Positions 8,905-16,752 of a stretch of 55,366 bases of DNA are shown piece by piece. The stretch covers positions 1 to 55,366 of the forward strand of contig JANQDY010000024.1 in NCBI GenBank assembly GCA_028278625.1, read 5' to 3'. The notes beneath the pieces were generated by a model. That model saw nothing but the letters and a program-made list of their open reading frames with translations. It ran no database searches and was not told where the DNA came from. Within the stretch, counting starts at the first letter, position 1, and every line of letters begins with the position of its first letter. The DNA comes from Thermodesulfobacteriota bacterium (GTDB lineage: Bacteria > Desulfobacterota > DSM-4660 > Desulfatiglandales > Desulfatiglandaceae). Both the position numbers and the translations under genes were made by a program.

Positions 8905-10065
8905 ATGACAGATTTGAAAGCCCACTTTGAACAGGGTCCCATCAGGCCCCCAAACGAGGCGAGAAGCCTCCTTTTGCGGTTTACGCGGAACTGCCCATGG
9001 AACCAGTGTCTTTTCTGTCCCGTTTACAAGAAGAGAAAGTTTTCACTGAGGACCGTATCGGAAATTAAGGAGGATATTGAAACGGTCAGGGAGATGGTGG
9101 ATCACATCACGGCCATTTCCCGTAAAACGGGCGCCGGCGGTGCGGTGAACCAGCAGGTGGCCAATACGGTCTTCAGTGATTTGAGGTACAGCGAGCCGTT
9201 TCGAGGGGTTGCGGCCTGGCTCTATTACGGTACCGGTGCCTGTTTTCTTCAGGACGCCGACAATCTGGTGATGAAGACATCGGATCTTGTGGAAGTGTTG
9301 CGGTTTTTAAGGGAAACACTTCCGGAAGTGACACGGGTCACCACTTATGCCCGCTCCCGAACCATTGTGCGCAAGTCTCTTGATGCCATGAAAGAGATCA
9401 GGGAGGCGGGCCTGGATCGCGTCCATATCGGCCTTGAGACCGCCTATGACCCCCTTCTGAAACTCATGAAAAAAGGGGTTACCGGAGCACAGCACGTGGA
9501 GGCGGGCCGGCGGGTCATTGATGCGGGAATGGAACTCTCGGAATATGTAATGCCGGGCTTGGGCGGGCAAGAAATGTGGCGCGAGCACGCCGTCATGACC
9601 GCAAAGGCCCTCAACCGGATCAATCCCCACTTTATCAGGCTCAGAAGCCTGCGCGTACCTTCCCGGGTGCCCCTCTATGAGAAGCTTGAGGAGGGGAGCT
9701 TCACACCCCAGACCGACGACATGCTGGCCCGTGAAATCAAGCTTTTCGTGGAAACCCTCGATGGGATTACGAGCACGGTGACCAGTGATCATATCATGAA
9801 TCTTCTGGAAGAAGTCTCCGGCAAGATGCCCGAGGATAAAGATCGCATGCTCAAGGTGATCGAAACATACCAGAAGCTTTCGGACATGGATCGGCTGGTG
9901 TTTCGGATCGGCAGGCGCGGCGGTGCCTATGGATCAACGGACGATTTGAACCGGGATCCGGAAACCTATGGAAAGATACGCAACCTGATTCGTGACATCA
10001 CAAGCCGTGAGGGGGCGGAAGGCCTGGAAAAATTCATGACGGACATGGTGGATCGGTATATTTGA
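8905..10065 (+). CDS. Radical SAM protein with CX4CX2C cluster motif
   Basis: 386 residues from ATG 8905; an in-frame upstream ATG at 8815 would add 30 unlikely residues. A motif at residues 30-38 (CPWNQCLFC) supplies three cysteines spaced C-x4-C-x2-C, a variant of the usual radical SAM C-x3-C-x2-C. Later elements typical of the TIM barrel are VTTYARSRT, DRVHIGLETAYDPLL, and YVMPGLGGQEMW with a glycine-rich strand. These proteins cleave S-adenosylmethionine to make a radical. The reaction here is unknown. The stop lies next to the CysG-like gene start, so it may be co-transcribed with the siroheme/heme genes. Whether it acts in that pathway is inference. Confidence 0.8.
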   Translation: MTDLKAHFEQGPIRPPNEARSLLLRFTRNCPWNQCLFCPVYKKRKFSLRTVSEIKEDIETVREMVDHITAISRKTGAGGAVNQQVANTVFSDLRYSEPFRGVAAWLYYGTGACFLQDADNLVMKTSDLVEVLRFLRETLPEVTRVTTYARSRTIVRKSLDAMKEIREAGLDRVHIGLETAYDPLLKLMKKGVTGAQHVEAGRRVIDAGMELSEYVMPGLGGQEMWREHAVMTAKALNRINPHFIRLRSLRVPSRVPLYEKLEEGSFTPQTDDMLAREIKLFVETLDGITSTVTSDHIMNLLEEVSGKMPEDKDRMLKVIETYQKLSDMDRLVFRIGRRGGAYGSTDDLNRDPETYGKIRNLIRDITSREGAEGLEKFMTDMVDRYI

Positions 10066-10067
10066 TC

Positions 10068-10727
10068 ATGAGCTTCTATCCGGTTTTTGTGGAACTTGAC
10101 GGTAAGAAAGTGGTCGTCGTGGGTGGCGGCAGCGTGGCCCAAAGAAAGGTGACCGCGCTCCTTGAATGCGGTGCGGATATCCATCTGGTCAGTCATGACC
10201 TGACGCCGGATCTACACAAAATGGTTGAGAAGAAAGAGATCCGTTTTCAGGGAGAGGCGTTCAGGGAGGAGTTTCTGGACGATGCCTTCATGGTCATTGC
10301 GGCGACGGACGACACGGCATTGAATCACCAGGTCAGCGTGCGTGCCAGAGAAAAAAAAGTGCTGGTGAATGCCGTTGACCAGCCGCCCGACTGCGATTTC
10401 ATTGTGCCGTCCATCATCAGACGGGGTGATTTGCTGATTGCCATCTCCACTTCGGGCAAGAGCCCCGCAATGGCCCGAAAGATCAGGGAAGATCTCGAAA
10501 CCCGGTTCGGTCCGGAATATGGGGCATTTCTGGCAATGATGGGCCGTGTGCGGAGAGAAGTGCTTTCCTTGGGGCTTTCACAGAAGGAAAACAGTCGGAT
10601 TTTTCACAAAATTGTCGAAGCGGATCTTCTCAAAGGCTTTTCCGGGGAGTTTACAGAGGAGATGGAGATCCGTCTCAGGAGTATTCTCCCCGAACAGGTG
10701 AACCTCAAGGACCTATGCAATCCATAA
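10068..10727 (+). CDS. Precorrin-2 dehydrogenase/sirohydrochlorin ferrochelatase (CysG N-terminal/Met8p type)
   Basis: About 219 residues. The N-terminal NAD-binding motif is VVVVGGGSVAQRKV. This is followed by a VIAATDDTALN stretch and NAVDQPPDCDFIVPSIIRRGDL, which contains the Asp implicated in catalysis in CysG/Met8p, and ISTSGKSPAMARKIRE. The enzyme oxidises precorrin-2 to sirohydrochlorin and, in bifunctional members, inserts iron to make siroheme. Siroheme is the sulfite reductase cofactor and, in sulfate reducers, a precursor of heme. The ATG at 10068 is preferred to an overlapping TTG at 10062. It overlaps the next gene by 13 bp. Confidence 0.88.
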   Translation: MSFYPVFVELDGKKVVVVGGGSVAQRKVTALLECGADIHLVSHDLTPDLHKMVEKKEIRFQGEAFREEFLDDAFMVIAATDDTALNHQVSVRAREKKVLVNAVDQPPDCDFIVPSIIRRGDLLIAISTSGKSPAMARKIREDLETRFGPEYGAFLAMMGRVRREVLSLGLSQKENSRIFHKIVEADLLKGFSGEFTEEMEIRLRSILPEQVNLKDLCNP

Positions 10728-11554
10728 CATCCATCTGGTTTATACTGGCCTTATCCTTCGAACTCATCGCCACGGCCGGCTTCATCGTTTTCATCGTCCG
10801 TCAACAGAAGTGGGTTTTCAAAGCTTCTTACTGGGTTCTTGTGGCCGGTTTTCTGTTTCACACGGTTTTTCTGGGGTTCCGCTATTATGCGCTGGGAGCG
10901 GCACCGGTGCTCGACCTGAAGTCGGCCCTTTCGTTCTTTTCGTGGTCCATCATCGGGGTCTATCTTGTCATTCAGGCACGGTTCAAACTACGGGTCCTGG
11001 GGTCCTTTGTGGCACCCCTCGCCGCCTTTTTCATGACCATTTCATCCGCCATGCCCGGTATGGAAACGCCGGTCAAGCCCATTTTCAAAAGCCTGTGGGT
11101 GACATTTCACGTGGTGACCGTCTTTGTGGGGAATGCCCTCCTCGCCATATCATGCCTTGCCGCCATTATGTACCTGATTCAGGAGCGACAGATCAAACGC
11201 AAGCGTTTTGATACTTTTTACAGCCGGCTTCCATCACTTGCCACCCTGGATAACATTAATTACTACGCCATCATGTACGGCTTCCCATTCCTGACGCTGG
11301 GCATGATTGCGGGGTCCGTATATGCGCATTTTGCTCTGGGCGTATACTGGCAATGGGATCCCAAAGAAGTCTGGTCCCTCATATGCTGGCTCTTCTATGC
11401 GGCATTGATTCACGAACGGCTGGCAATGGGGTGGCAGGGCCGAAAGGCCGCCATTATGTCCATTGTCTGTTTTTCACTGTTGATCTTCACCTTTCTGGGT
11501 GTCAGCCTTCTCATGGGCGGATATCACAGCTTCAAGAGCATGGGGGGGAGCTGA
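10715..11554 (+). CDS. CcsA/HemX-like cytochrome c assembly membrane protein
   Basis: 279 residues with about eight hydrophobic helices and the heme-handling motif WQWDPKEVWSL near residue 215, diagnostic of the CcmC/CcsA family. A conserved histidine-containing segment (SLWVTFHVVTVFVGNAL) lies before it. Proteins of this kind next to hemA are commonly named HemX and influence HemA levels or heme delivery; CcsA proper ligates heme to cytochrome c. Sequence alone does not separate the two. It overlaps the CysG-like gene and lies six bases before hemA, so a tight operon is clear. Confidence 0.85.
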   Translation: MQSITSIWFILALSFELIATAGFIVFIVRQQKWVFKASYWVLVAGFLFHTVFLGFRYYALGAAPVLDLKSALSFFSWSIIGVYLVIQARFKLRVLGSFVAPLAAFFMTISSAMPGMETPVKPIFKSLWVTFHVVTVFVGNALLAISCLAAIMYLIQERQIKRKRFDTFYSRLPSLATLDNINYYAIMYGFPFLTLGMIAGSVYAHFALGVYWQWDPKEVWSLICWLFYAALIHERLAMGWQGRKAAIMSIVCFSLLIFTFLGVSLLMGGYHSFKSMGGS

Positions 11555-11560
11555 AAAACC

Positions 11561-12877
11561 ATGGCGAAGATCATTAACATCGGAATGAACCACGAAACCG
11601 CCCCCGTTGAACTGCGGGAGTGCCTGGCCGTGGAGTCCCAGAACGTTCAGAATGCATTGGGGCTCATGAGAAGTCTGGCGGTGGTTCGTGAAGGTTTTTT
11701 CCTATCCACCTGCAATCGCATTGAAGCCCTGATTGTGGCCGAAGAGGTTGAGGAAGCCAAGGGAGCCGTCCTTTCCCTGCTGAGCAAAATCGGCAGTATT
11801 CCGGAGGATGATTTTTCCTCATGTCTTTATTCTTACGAAAATGCGGATGCGGTGACGCATATTTTCAGGGTGGCCTCCAGTCTCGATTCCATGGTCGTGG
11901 GGGAACCTCAGATCCTGGGTCAGATCAAAGAGGCGTATGTTGAGGCCACTCGGGCAAAGATGTCGGGTGTGATATTGAACCGGCTCATGCACAAGGCGTT
12001 TCACGTGGCCAAACGGGTGCGTTCAGAGACGGACATCTGCGGTGCCGCCGTTTCCATCAGTTATGCTGCCGTTGAACTGGCGAAAAAGATATTTCACGAA
12101 CTGGAAGGGAAACGGGTGCTGCTCATCGGCGCCGGTGAAATGGCGGAGCTGGCGGCCAGGCACTTGCTGACCAACGGCGTCAGCGCCATGGCCGTGCTCA
12201 ACAGGACCTTTGAGCGGGCGGTTGAGGTGGCGGAACGCTTCCATGCGTCTCCGGTTTCCTTTGACGAGATTGAGGATCAGCTTCATAAAGCGGACATTGT
12301 TGTCAGCTCCACGGCGGCAACGGAACCGGTTGTTACGCACAAAATGGTGAAGAAGGTGCTCAAAAAAAGGCGGAACCGTCCCCTCTTTATCATTGATATT
12401 GCCGTTCCCAGAGATGTGCAGCCGGAGGTCAACAGGTTGAACAACGTCTACCTGTACGACATTGATGATTTGAAAGGGGTCATTGAAATGAACAAGGCGC
12501 AACGCCGGGAAGAAGCGGTGAAGGCGGAGCGCATTGTTCAGGAAGAAGTGGTGAAATTTGAAAAATGGTTGAAAACGCTTGCCGTGGTTCCCACCATTGT
12601 CTCTTTGAGAGGCAAAGCGGAAGCGATTATTCAGTCTGAGTTCGGTAAGAGCCGCGGGGTTCTGGAACAGCTTACGGCGCCCCACCAGAAGGCGGTGGAG
12701 GTTTTGGTTCGGTCAGTGGTTGAAAAAATGCTCAGCGATCCCATTTTGTTCTTGAAAGGAAAGGCGGGCAGGTCTACGCTGAACGACTATCTGGACACCA
12801 CGCGGAAGCTCTTTTCCCTGGATGAAAACGGCGAATCCGGTCAAAGGAAGACCCTTATGGGTCATAAACCCCGCTGA
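11561..12877 (+). CDS. hemA: Glutamyl-tRNA reductase
   Basis: 438 residues. The N-terminus has GMNHETAPVELRE and the catalytic cysteine in LSTCNRIEA (residue 51). The middle has VVGEPQILGQIKEAY, then the NADPH motif LIGAGEMAELAARHL, and the C-terminal dimerisation helices follow. HemA reduces glutamyl-tRNA to glutamate-1-semialdehyde, the first committed step of tetrapyrrole synthesis by the C5 route. GGGGGAG lies just upstream of the ATG. It is the third of the tetrapyrrole block (CysG-N, CcsA-like, HemA). The length is normal and all key residues are present. Confidence 0.97.
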   Translation: MAKIINIGMNHETAPVELRECLAVESQNVQNALGLMRSLAVVREGFFLSTCNRIEALIVAEEVEEAKGAVLSLLSKIGSIPEDDFSSCLYSYENADAVTHIFRVASSLDSMVVGEPQILGQIKEAYVEATRAKMSGVILNRLMHKAFHVAKRVRSETDICGAAVSISYAAVELAKKIFHELEGKRVLLIGAGEMAELAARHLLTNGVSAMAVLNRTFERAVEVAERFHASPVSFDEIEDQLHKADIVVSSTAATEPVVTHKMVKKVLKKRRNRPLFIIDIAVPRDVQPEVNRLNNVYLYDIDDLKGVIEMNKAQRREEAVKAERIVQEEVVKFEKWLKTLAVVPTIVSLRGKAEAIIQSEFGKSRGVLEQLTAPHQKAVEVLVRSVVEKMLSDPILFLKGKAGRSTLNDYLDTTRKLFSLDENGESGQRKTLMGHKPR

Positions 12878-12915
12878 CGAAGGTTGTGATCGGATTGTGG
12901 CCTATGGAGGAAGGA

Positions 12916-13269
12916 ATGAATATTGATCAAATGCTGAAAAAGGTGAAAGAACACCCCGAAAGTTCAAAAATGGGAATGATTGCCTCCCATTTGGGGCTTG
13001 TCCGTGCCACATCTCTAAAAGGCGATTCCGTAAAAGGGATCAACATCCGTTTCGACGACGATGCCATTGATATGATCGTTCAAAAAGCCAAACAATTGCC
13101 TGGCATTGTTGAAGTATTGGTTGAGACTTCGGACGGCCAACTGCGGGTGGGAGATGAAATAATGGCGGTAGTGGTCGGGGGGGATATCCGGGATCACGTG
13201 TTTCCCGCGTTGATAGAGACCGTGGATCGCATTAAGAAAGAAGGGTCACTGAAAAAAGAAGAGTTTTGA
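12916..13269 (+). CDS. MoaE-like molybdopterin synthase catalytic subunit (divergent)
   Basis: 117 residues from ATG 12916, which has a GGAGGAAGG ribosome site; the longer frame from 12886 is less likely. Features shared with MoaE are a HLGLVRATS segment near the start, a GDEIMAVVVGGDIRD segment (normally containing HR, here IR), and a C-terminal KKEGSLKKE in which two lysines are seven residues apart, like the catalytic pair of E. coli MoaE. MoaE with MoaD turns cPMP into molybdopterin. No MoaD is adjacent. The gene is shorter and more divergent than standard MoaE, so activity is not certain, but moaC next door supports a Mo/W-cofactor role. Confidence 0.75.
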   Translation: MNIDQMLKKVKEHPESSKMGMIASHLGLVRATSLKGDSVKGINIRFDDDAIDMIVQKAKQLPGIVEVLVETSDGQLRVGDEIMAVVVGGDIRDHVFPALIETVDRIKKEGSLKKEEF

Positions 13270-13288
13270 AAAGCGGGGGTGTGGGTAT

Positions 13289-13720
13289 ATGGGCATGATT
13301 GATGTGAGTGAAAAACCTGTTGTTAAAAGGAAAGCATCGGCTGCCGGGAGAATCAGGCTTTCCCCTAAGACCCTTCAGACCATTCGTGAGGGCGGCATTC
13401 GAAAAGGGGACCCTTTACCGGTGGCGGAAGTTGCGGCCATGAACGCGGCGAAGCAGACCCACCTGTTGATACCCCATTGCCACCAGATACCGCTGGATAT
13501 GGTGAGGGTGACATTTGTGCAGTCTGAGGAAGGGTTTGAGGCCTGCTGTGATGTGCACTGCCGTGCGCGTACAGGGGTTGAAATGGAGGCACTGGTCGGG
13601 GTTTCCATGGCGCTAAATACCATTTGGGATATGGTCAAATATCTGGAAAAGGATGCCCAGGGCCAGTATCCGGAGACGGTCATTACCGATATTCGGGTTG
13701 TCAAAAAGGAGAAAGCGTAG
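13289..13720 (+). CDS. moaC: Cyclic pyranopterin monophosphate synthase
   Basis: 143 residues. Conserved elements are MIDVSEKP, PVAEVAAMNAAKQTHLLIPHCHQIPL and TGVEMEALVGVSMALNTIWDMVK, which carry the substrate-binding His/Cys/Asp/Lys set of MoaC. The enzyme converts the MoaA product to cPMP in molybdenum and tungsten cofactor synthesis. It lies 19 bp after the MoaE-like gene, so the pair is probably co-transcribed. The length is slightly short but complete. A second ATG two codons in could be the true start. Confidence 0.95.
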   Translation: MGMIDVSEKPVVKRKASAAGRIRLSPKTLQTIREGGIRKGDPLPVAEVAAMNAAKQTHLLIPHCHQIPLDMVRVTFVQSEEGFEACCDVHCRARTGVEMEALVGVSMALNTIWDMVKYLEKDAQGQYPETVITDIRVVKKEKA

Positions 13721-13780
13721 AAGGTTCAGGCAGAGAGCCCATTTCAACTTTCAGCCAAAAATTAGAGAGGTAGAATTGAG

Positions 13781-14458
13781 ATGAAGAAGATTACAATTGT
13801 GATGTTATTGGGATTATGGGTATTTTTTTCCGCCTACACCAGCTGGGCCGAAAGGGCATACGTGATGAACACATCAAAGATAACCCTTCGCACGGGGCCG
13901 AGCACCAAGGACAAAATCATCACAATGCTCAGTCAGGATACACCGGTGGAGATCCTTGAGACCCAGTCCGGCTGGTGCCGGGTTCGGGTCACGGCAAAAG
14001 GGGCCGAAAATTATGAGGGATGGATCGTCAACAGTTTTCTGACCCGTAATGTGCCGTGGAAATTTCAGGTTGAAAACCTGAAGGCGGAAAACGTTCGTCT
14101 CAAACAACGGGCTGAAAACATCGAAAAAGAATGGAGCGCCTCATCCGGTCAAAAGGAATTGATGAGCGAAAAACTGGAAAAGGCGGTGAACGAACTGAAC
14201 GCCGTGAGAACGAAATATGATTCCCTTAAGGAGGCTTCAGGTTCTCTGCTGGAACTGCAGGAGAACCACGAGAGGAGCTTGAAATCGCTTCAGGAAGCAC
14301 GAACCACACTGGAGACATTACAGAAAGAGAATATGGTGCTCAAGTCGTCCCAGCGAAACCGCTGGTTTCTGAGCGGTGCGGTGGTGCTGCTGGTGGGACT
14401 GATTTTCGGTCTTATCATGGGACGGCAGCAGCGAAAACGGCGGTCTTCCTACTATTGA
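13781..14458 (+). CDS. SH3-domain, coiled-coil membrane protein (TIGR04211/YgiM-like)
   Basis: 225 residues with a cleavable-looking signal peptide (MKKITIVMLLGLWVFFSAYTSWA). A bacterial SH3 domain spans about 24-95 (ITLRTGPSTKDKIITML, then GWCRVR and YEGWIVNSFL). A long coiled coil follows (about 100-185), then one C-terminal transmembrane helix (WFLSGAVVLLVGLIFGLIMG) and a basic tail QRKRRSS. This is the layout of YgiM-type periplasmic proteins anchored by their C-terminus. The SH3 domain probably binds peptidoglycan. GAGAGG precedes the ATG. It is not obviously related to the moa genes upstream. Confidence 0.85.
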   Translation: MKKITIVMLLGLWVFFSAYTSWAERAYVMNTSKITLRTGPSTKDKIITMLSQDTPVEILETQSGWCRVRVTAKGAENYEGWIVNSFLTRNVPWKFQVENLKAENVRLKQRAENIEKEWSASSGQKELMSEKLEKAVNELNAVRTKYDSLKEASGSLLELQENHERSLKSLQEARTTLETLQKENMVLKSSQRNRWFLSGAVVLLVGLIFGLIMGRQQRKRRSSYY

Positions 14459-14528
14459 TGGAAGAGATTGTCCATTGGAGATTGTTACACAAACGGGTAT
14501 GAATAGACGCTAGATATGGGAAGAAAGA

Positions 14529-15248
14529 TTGGGATTTGTCGCCAAGGAAATCAAACGGCTTGCCGGAAAGGGCATACACCGACGGGAAATGATTCGAAAC
14601 GGGGATCATGTTCTGGTAGCCATATCCGGCGGCAAGGATAGCCTTGCGCTGTTATGGGTTCTGCACGAACGTTTGAAACGGATTCCCATTGACTATAGAA
14701 TCACGGCGGCCCATGTGGATCCCGGTTTTGGGGGAACTTCCGCCGCTCAAATCGAATCTTTTTTCACATCCCACGGTTTCGACTACAAAATCATTGAGAG
14801 CGACATTGGCCCACGGGCCCATGGCCCGGAGAACAAAAAAAACCCCTGCTTTCTCTGTTCAAGGATGCGAAGAAAACTGCTCTTTGAACTGGCCGATGCC
14901 CTTGGGTGCAACCGCGTTGCTTTAGGCCATCACAAGGACGACATCATCGAAACTCTTTTCCTGAACATGTTTTACGGTGCTTCCATCAGCACCATGCTTC
15001 CGGTCCAGAAACTCTTTGACGGCAAACTGACGCTCATCAGGCCCCTTTACCTTTTGGATGAAGATCTGATCCGGCGTTATGCTGAAATAATGGGTTTTCC
15101 AAGAATCGCGCTCAACTGCCCCAGTGCCGGGGCAACCAGGCGGGAAGACATCAAAAACATGTTAAAGGGTTTCTACCGGAAAAACCGGAAAATAAAAGGG
15201 AACATTTTCCATGCACTGCAGAATGTAAATGCAGACTATCTGCTATGA
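14529..15248 (+). CDS. TtcA-like PP-loop ATPase (tRNA 2-thiocytidine-type)
   Basis: 239 residues. PP-loop VAISGGKDSLALLW, then the HVDPGF strand, the CFLCSRMRRKLLFELADALGCNRVALGHHKDD segment (CxxC plus the conserved GHH.DD) and a single late cysteine (NCPSAG) that may be the third iron-sulfur ligand. This pattern matches TtcA, which thiolates cytidine-32 of tRNAs with a 4Fe-4S cluster. The start is TTG 14529, preceded by GGGAAGAAAG; no better in-frame start exists. Related PP-loop enzymes of unknown substrate are the alternative. Confidence 0.8.
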   Translation: MGFVAKEIKRLAGKGIHRREMIRNGDHVLVAISGGKDSLALLWVLHERLKRIPIDYRITAAHVDPGFGGTSAAQIESFFTSHGFDYKIIESDIGPRAHGPENKKNPCFLCSRMRRKLLFELADALGCNRVALGHHKDDIIETLFLNMFYGASISTMLPVQKLFDGKLTLIRPLYLLDEDLIRRYAEIMGFPRIALNCPSAGATRREDIKNMLKGFYRKNRKIKGNIFHALQNVNADYLL

Positions 15249-15260
15249 TGAGGCGCTAAA

Positions 15261-15686
15261 ATGGATAACACTGAGGCCCTTTCCAGAATTGCCCTTTTTT
15301 CCTTGATGAAGAAGCGGGACCTTCGGCGCATATCAAAACTGAGCAAGCGGCATCGTTATCATAAAGGGGAGGTTATTGTTAAAGAAGGCACCCGGGATGG
15401 GCGGCTGTTTGTCATTATTTCCGGAGAAGTGGCGGTTTATAAGGATCTGGGGAGTGCTGGGGAATCGTTGCTGCGCTCCATGGGCGCCGGCACTTACTTC
15501 GGGGAGATGGCCTTGATCGATGATTATGTGAGAACGGCCAGTGTGGTGGCAAAGGAAGATACCGAAGTCCTCTCCCTGGAGCAATGGAATTTCAGGGATG
15601 AGATCAGGAAATATCCCTCGGTGGCCATCGAACTGCTGCAGACCCTGAGCCGACGGATTCGGGCCATGGAGAATGCTCATGGCTGA
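15261..15686 (+). CDS. Cyclic nucleotide-binding domain protein
   Basis: 141 residues consisting of a single cNMP-binding domain: helices then YHKGEVIVKEGTRDGRLFVIISGEVAVYKD and the phosphate-binding cassette GTYFGEMALIDDYVRTASVVA, ending with helix ELLQTLSRRIRAME. No helix-turn-helix follows, so it is not a CRP-type regulator by itself. It starts 13 bp after the TtcA-like gene. The role is unknown. Confidence 0.85.
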   Translation: MDNTEALSRIALFSLMKKRDLRRISKLSKRHRYHKGEVIVKEGTRDGRLFVIISGEVAVYKDLGSAGESLLRSMGAGTYFGEMALIDDYVRTASVVAKEDTEVLSLEQWNFRDEIRKYPSVAIELLQTLSRRIRAMENAHG

Positions 15687-15733
15687 TCATTTTGCGGCGG
15701 GCCTGCGGGATCATCCTTTTTCCACCGCAACCT

Positions 15734-16036
15734 TCAGAAGTCCCCCAAGGGCCTTGTGAACGTATATTCCGCCGGATCCCCCATGAGTTTCTGTCTCGCC
15801 TCGGGCTCGTTTCCACCGGCCAGTGAAAAGGGAAGGGAGAGCACGTAGGCAACGGCACCCACGGCGGTGACGGCAACCCCAAGGGGTCGCATGACCACGA
15901 GATCAGCAATCATGTAGCCGCCCTTGTCATCCAGTTTTTTCAAATTCTCCTGTGCCAGCGGCGCGCCCGCCGGAGCAAAAAAAAGCGCCAGGGCCGCTAT
16001 CAGCACAATGAATACGGTTTTTTTGTTTTTGTCCAT
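15734..16036 (-). CDS. Small exported conserved protein, function unknown
   Basis: 100 residues. A signal peptide (KKTVFIVLIAALALFFAPAGAPLA) precedes GGYMIADLVVMRPLGVAVTAVG, a hydrophobic stretch, then EYTFTRPLGDF at the C-terminus. I recall this architecture from widespread small envelope proteins of Proteobacteria that carry the paired RPLG motifs (both seen here, RPLGVA and RPLGDF). No function is known to me. It probably has one membrane segment at about 50-70. GGGGGA is upstream on the minus strand. It is convergent with the cNMP gene. Confidence 0.75.
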   Translation of the reverse strand: MDKNKKTVFIVLIAALALFFAPAGAPLAQENLKKLDDKGGYMIADLVVMRPLGVAVTAVGAVAYVLSLPFSLAGGNEPEARQKLMGDPAEYTFTRPLGDF

Positions 16037-16143
16037 GATGTCCCCCTCAAGGTCCGCGTTTCTTATTCCATTCTAGCATCAGCTGCCTGGAATCTCAAAT
16101 CTTTTCGAATTAAGCCTTAGCTGTTTTGTTCACCTGCGGATTC

Positions 16144-16539
16144 TCAGCCCTTGTTTCTCCTGGGGTCGTCCGAGAGAATATCATTTATCTTCTTTGAAAC
16201 AAAAGACCAAAGTGTCAGCACAGCACCGGTGCCCAATTCCGCCGCCAGTTCTGTTTTGCTGGTCCTTACGGGCTTCTGCCGGTACGGATTGTCCCTTTTC
16301 TTTGGATCGGCCCTTCCCTCATCTGCTTTGATTTGTCGTCCGGAAAAAAAGGATTTTAAGGTTTCATAAGCGAGGTTGGCTTCCTTCAACTTTTCCTCAG
16401 CCTTGCTTCTGAGTCGCGGATTGTGAGAAAAGCGATCAGGATGCCAGACGGCAACAAGATCCTTGTAGGCCTGTTTTACTTCATCTGCTGTGGCGTCGGG
16501 GCCAATTTCGAGTATTTCAAGTGCTTTTCTGATGTTCAT
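16144..16539 (-). CDS. J-domain (DnaJ-like) cochaperone-type protein
   Basis: 131 residues from ATG 16539 (30 further codons upstream are in frame but unlikely). Residues 1-65 form a J domain: ALEILEIGPDATADEVKQAY, the HPD motif in VWHPDRF, then the helix EKLKEANLAYETLKSFF. J domains stimulate the ATPase of Hsp70. The remaining half is basic and ends with a hydrophobic segment (ELGTGAVLTLWSFVSKKI), perhaps a membrane association. No DnaJ zinc domain is present. Confidence 0.82.
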   Translation of the reverse strand: MNIRKALEILEIGPDATADEVKQAYKDLVAVWHPDRFSHNPRLRSKAEEKLKEANLAYETLKSFFSGRQIKADEGRADPKKRDNPYRQKPVRTSKTELAAELGTGAVLTLWSFVSKKINDILSDDPRRNKG

Positions 16540-16692
16540 GGTATTGCCCTGGCATGGCCGTGGGTTAGGGCGTCTTCGGCAATGAGCGAAGGTTAAAACA
16601 GATTTATCACAGGGCGTCATAGGGGTCAAGGAATGGCTTGAATGTAACTGTCAAAAAGGCTTCGGGAATGGGCGCAAGGGGTTCGTGTACCC

Positions 16693-16721
16693 TTGACTTG
16701 CGAAAGGGCATTTGCTATTTC
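16693..16721 (+). promoter_or_regulatory. Candidate promoter for the histidine kinase gene
   Basis: TTGACT, a 17-base spacer, and TATTTC with an upstream TG (extended -10-like), about 30-60 bp before the kinase start. The -10 is weak. Pattern match only. Confidence 0.3.
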
Positions 16722-16752
16722 TTGCAACTATTCGTCAATATAAGAAAGAATA

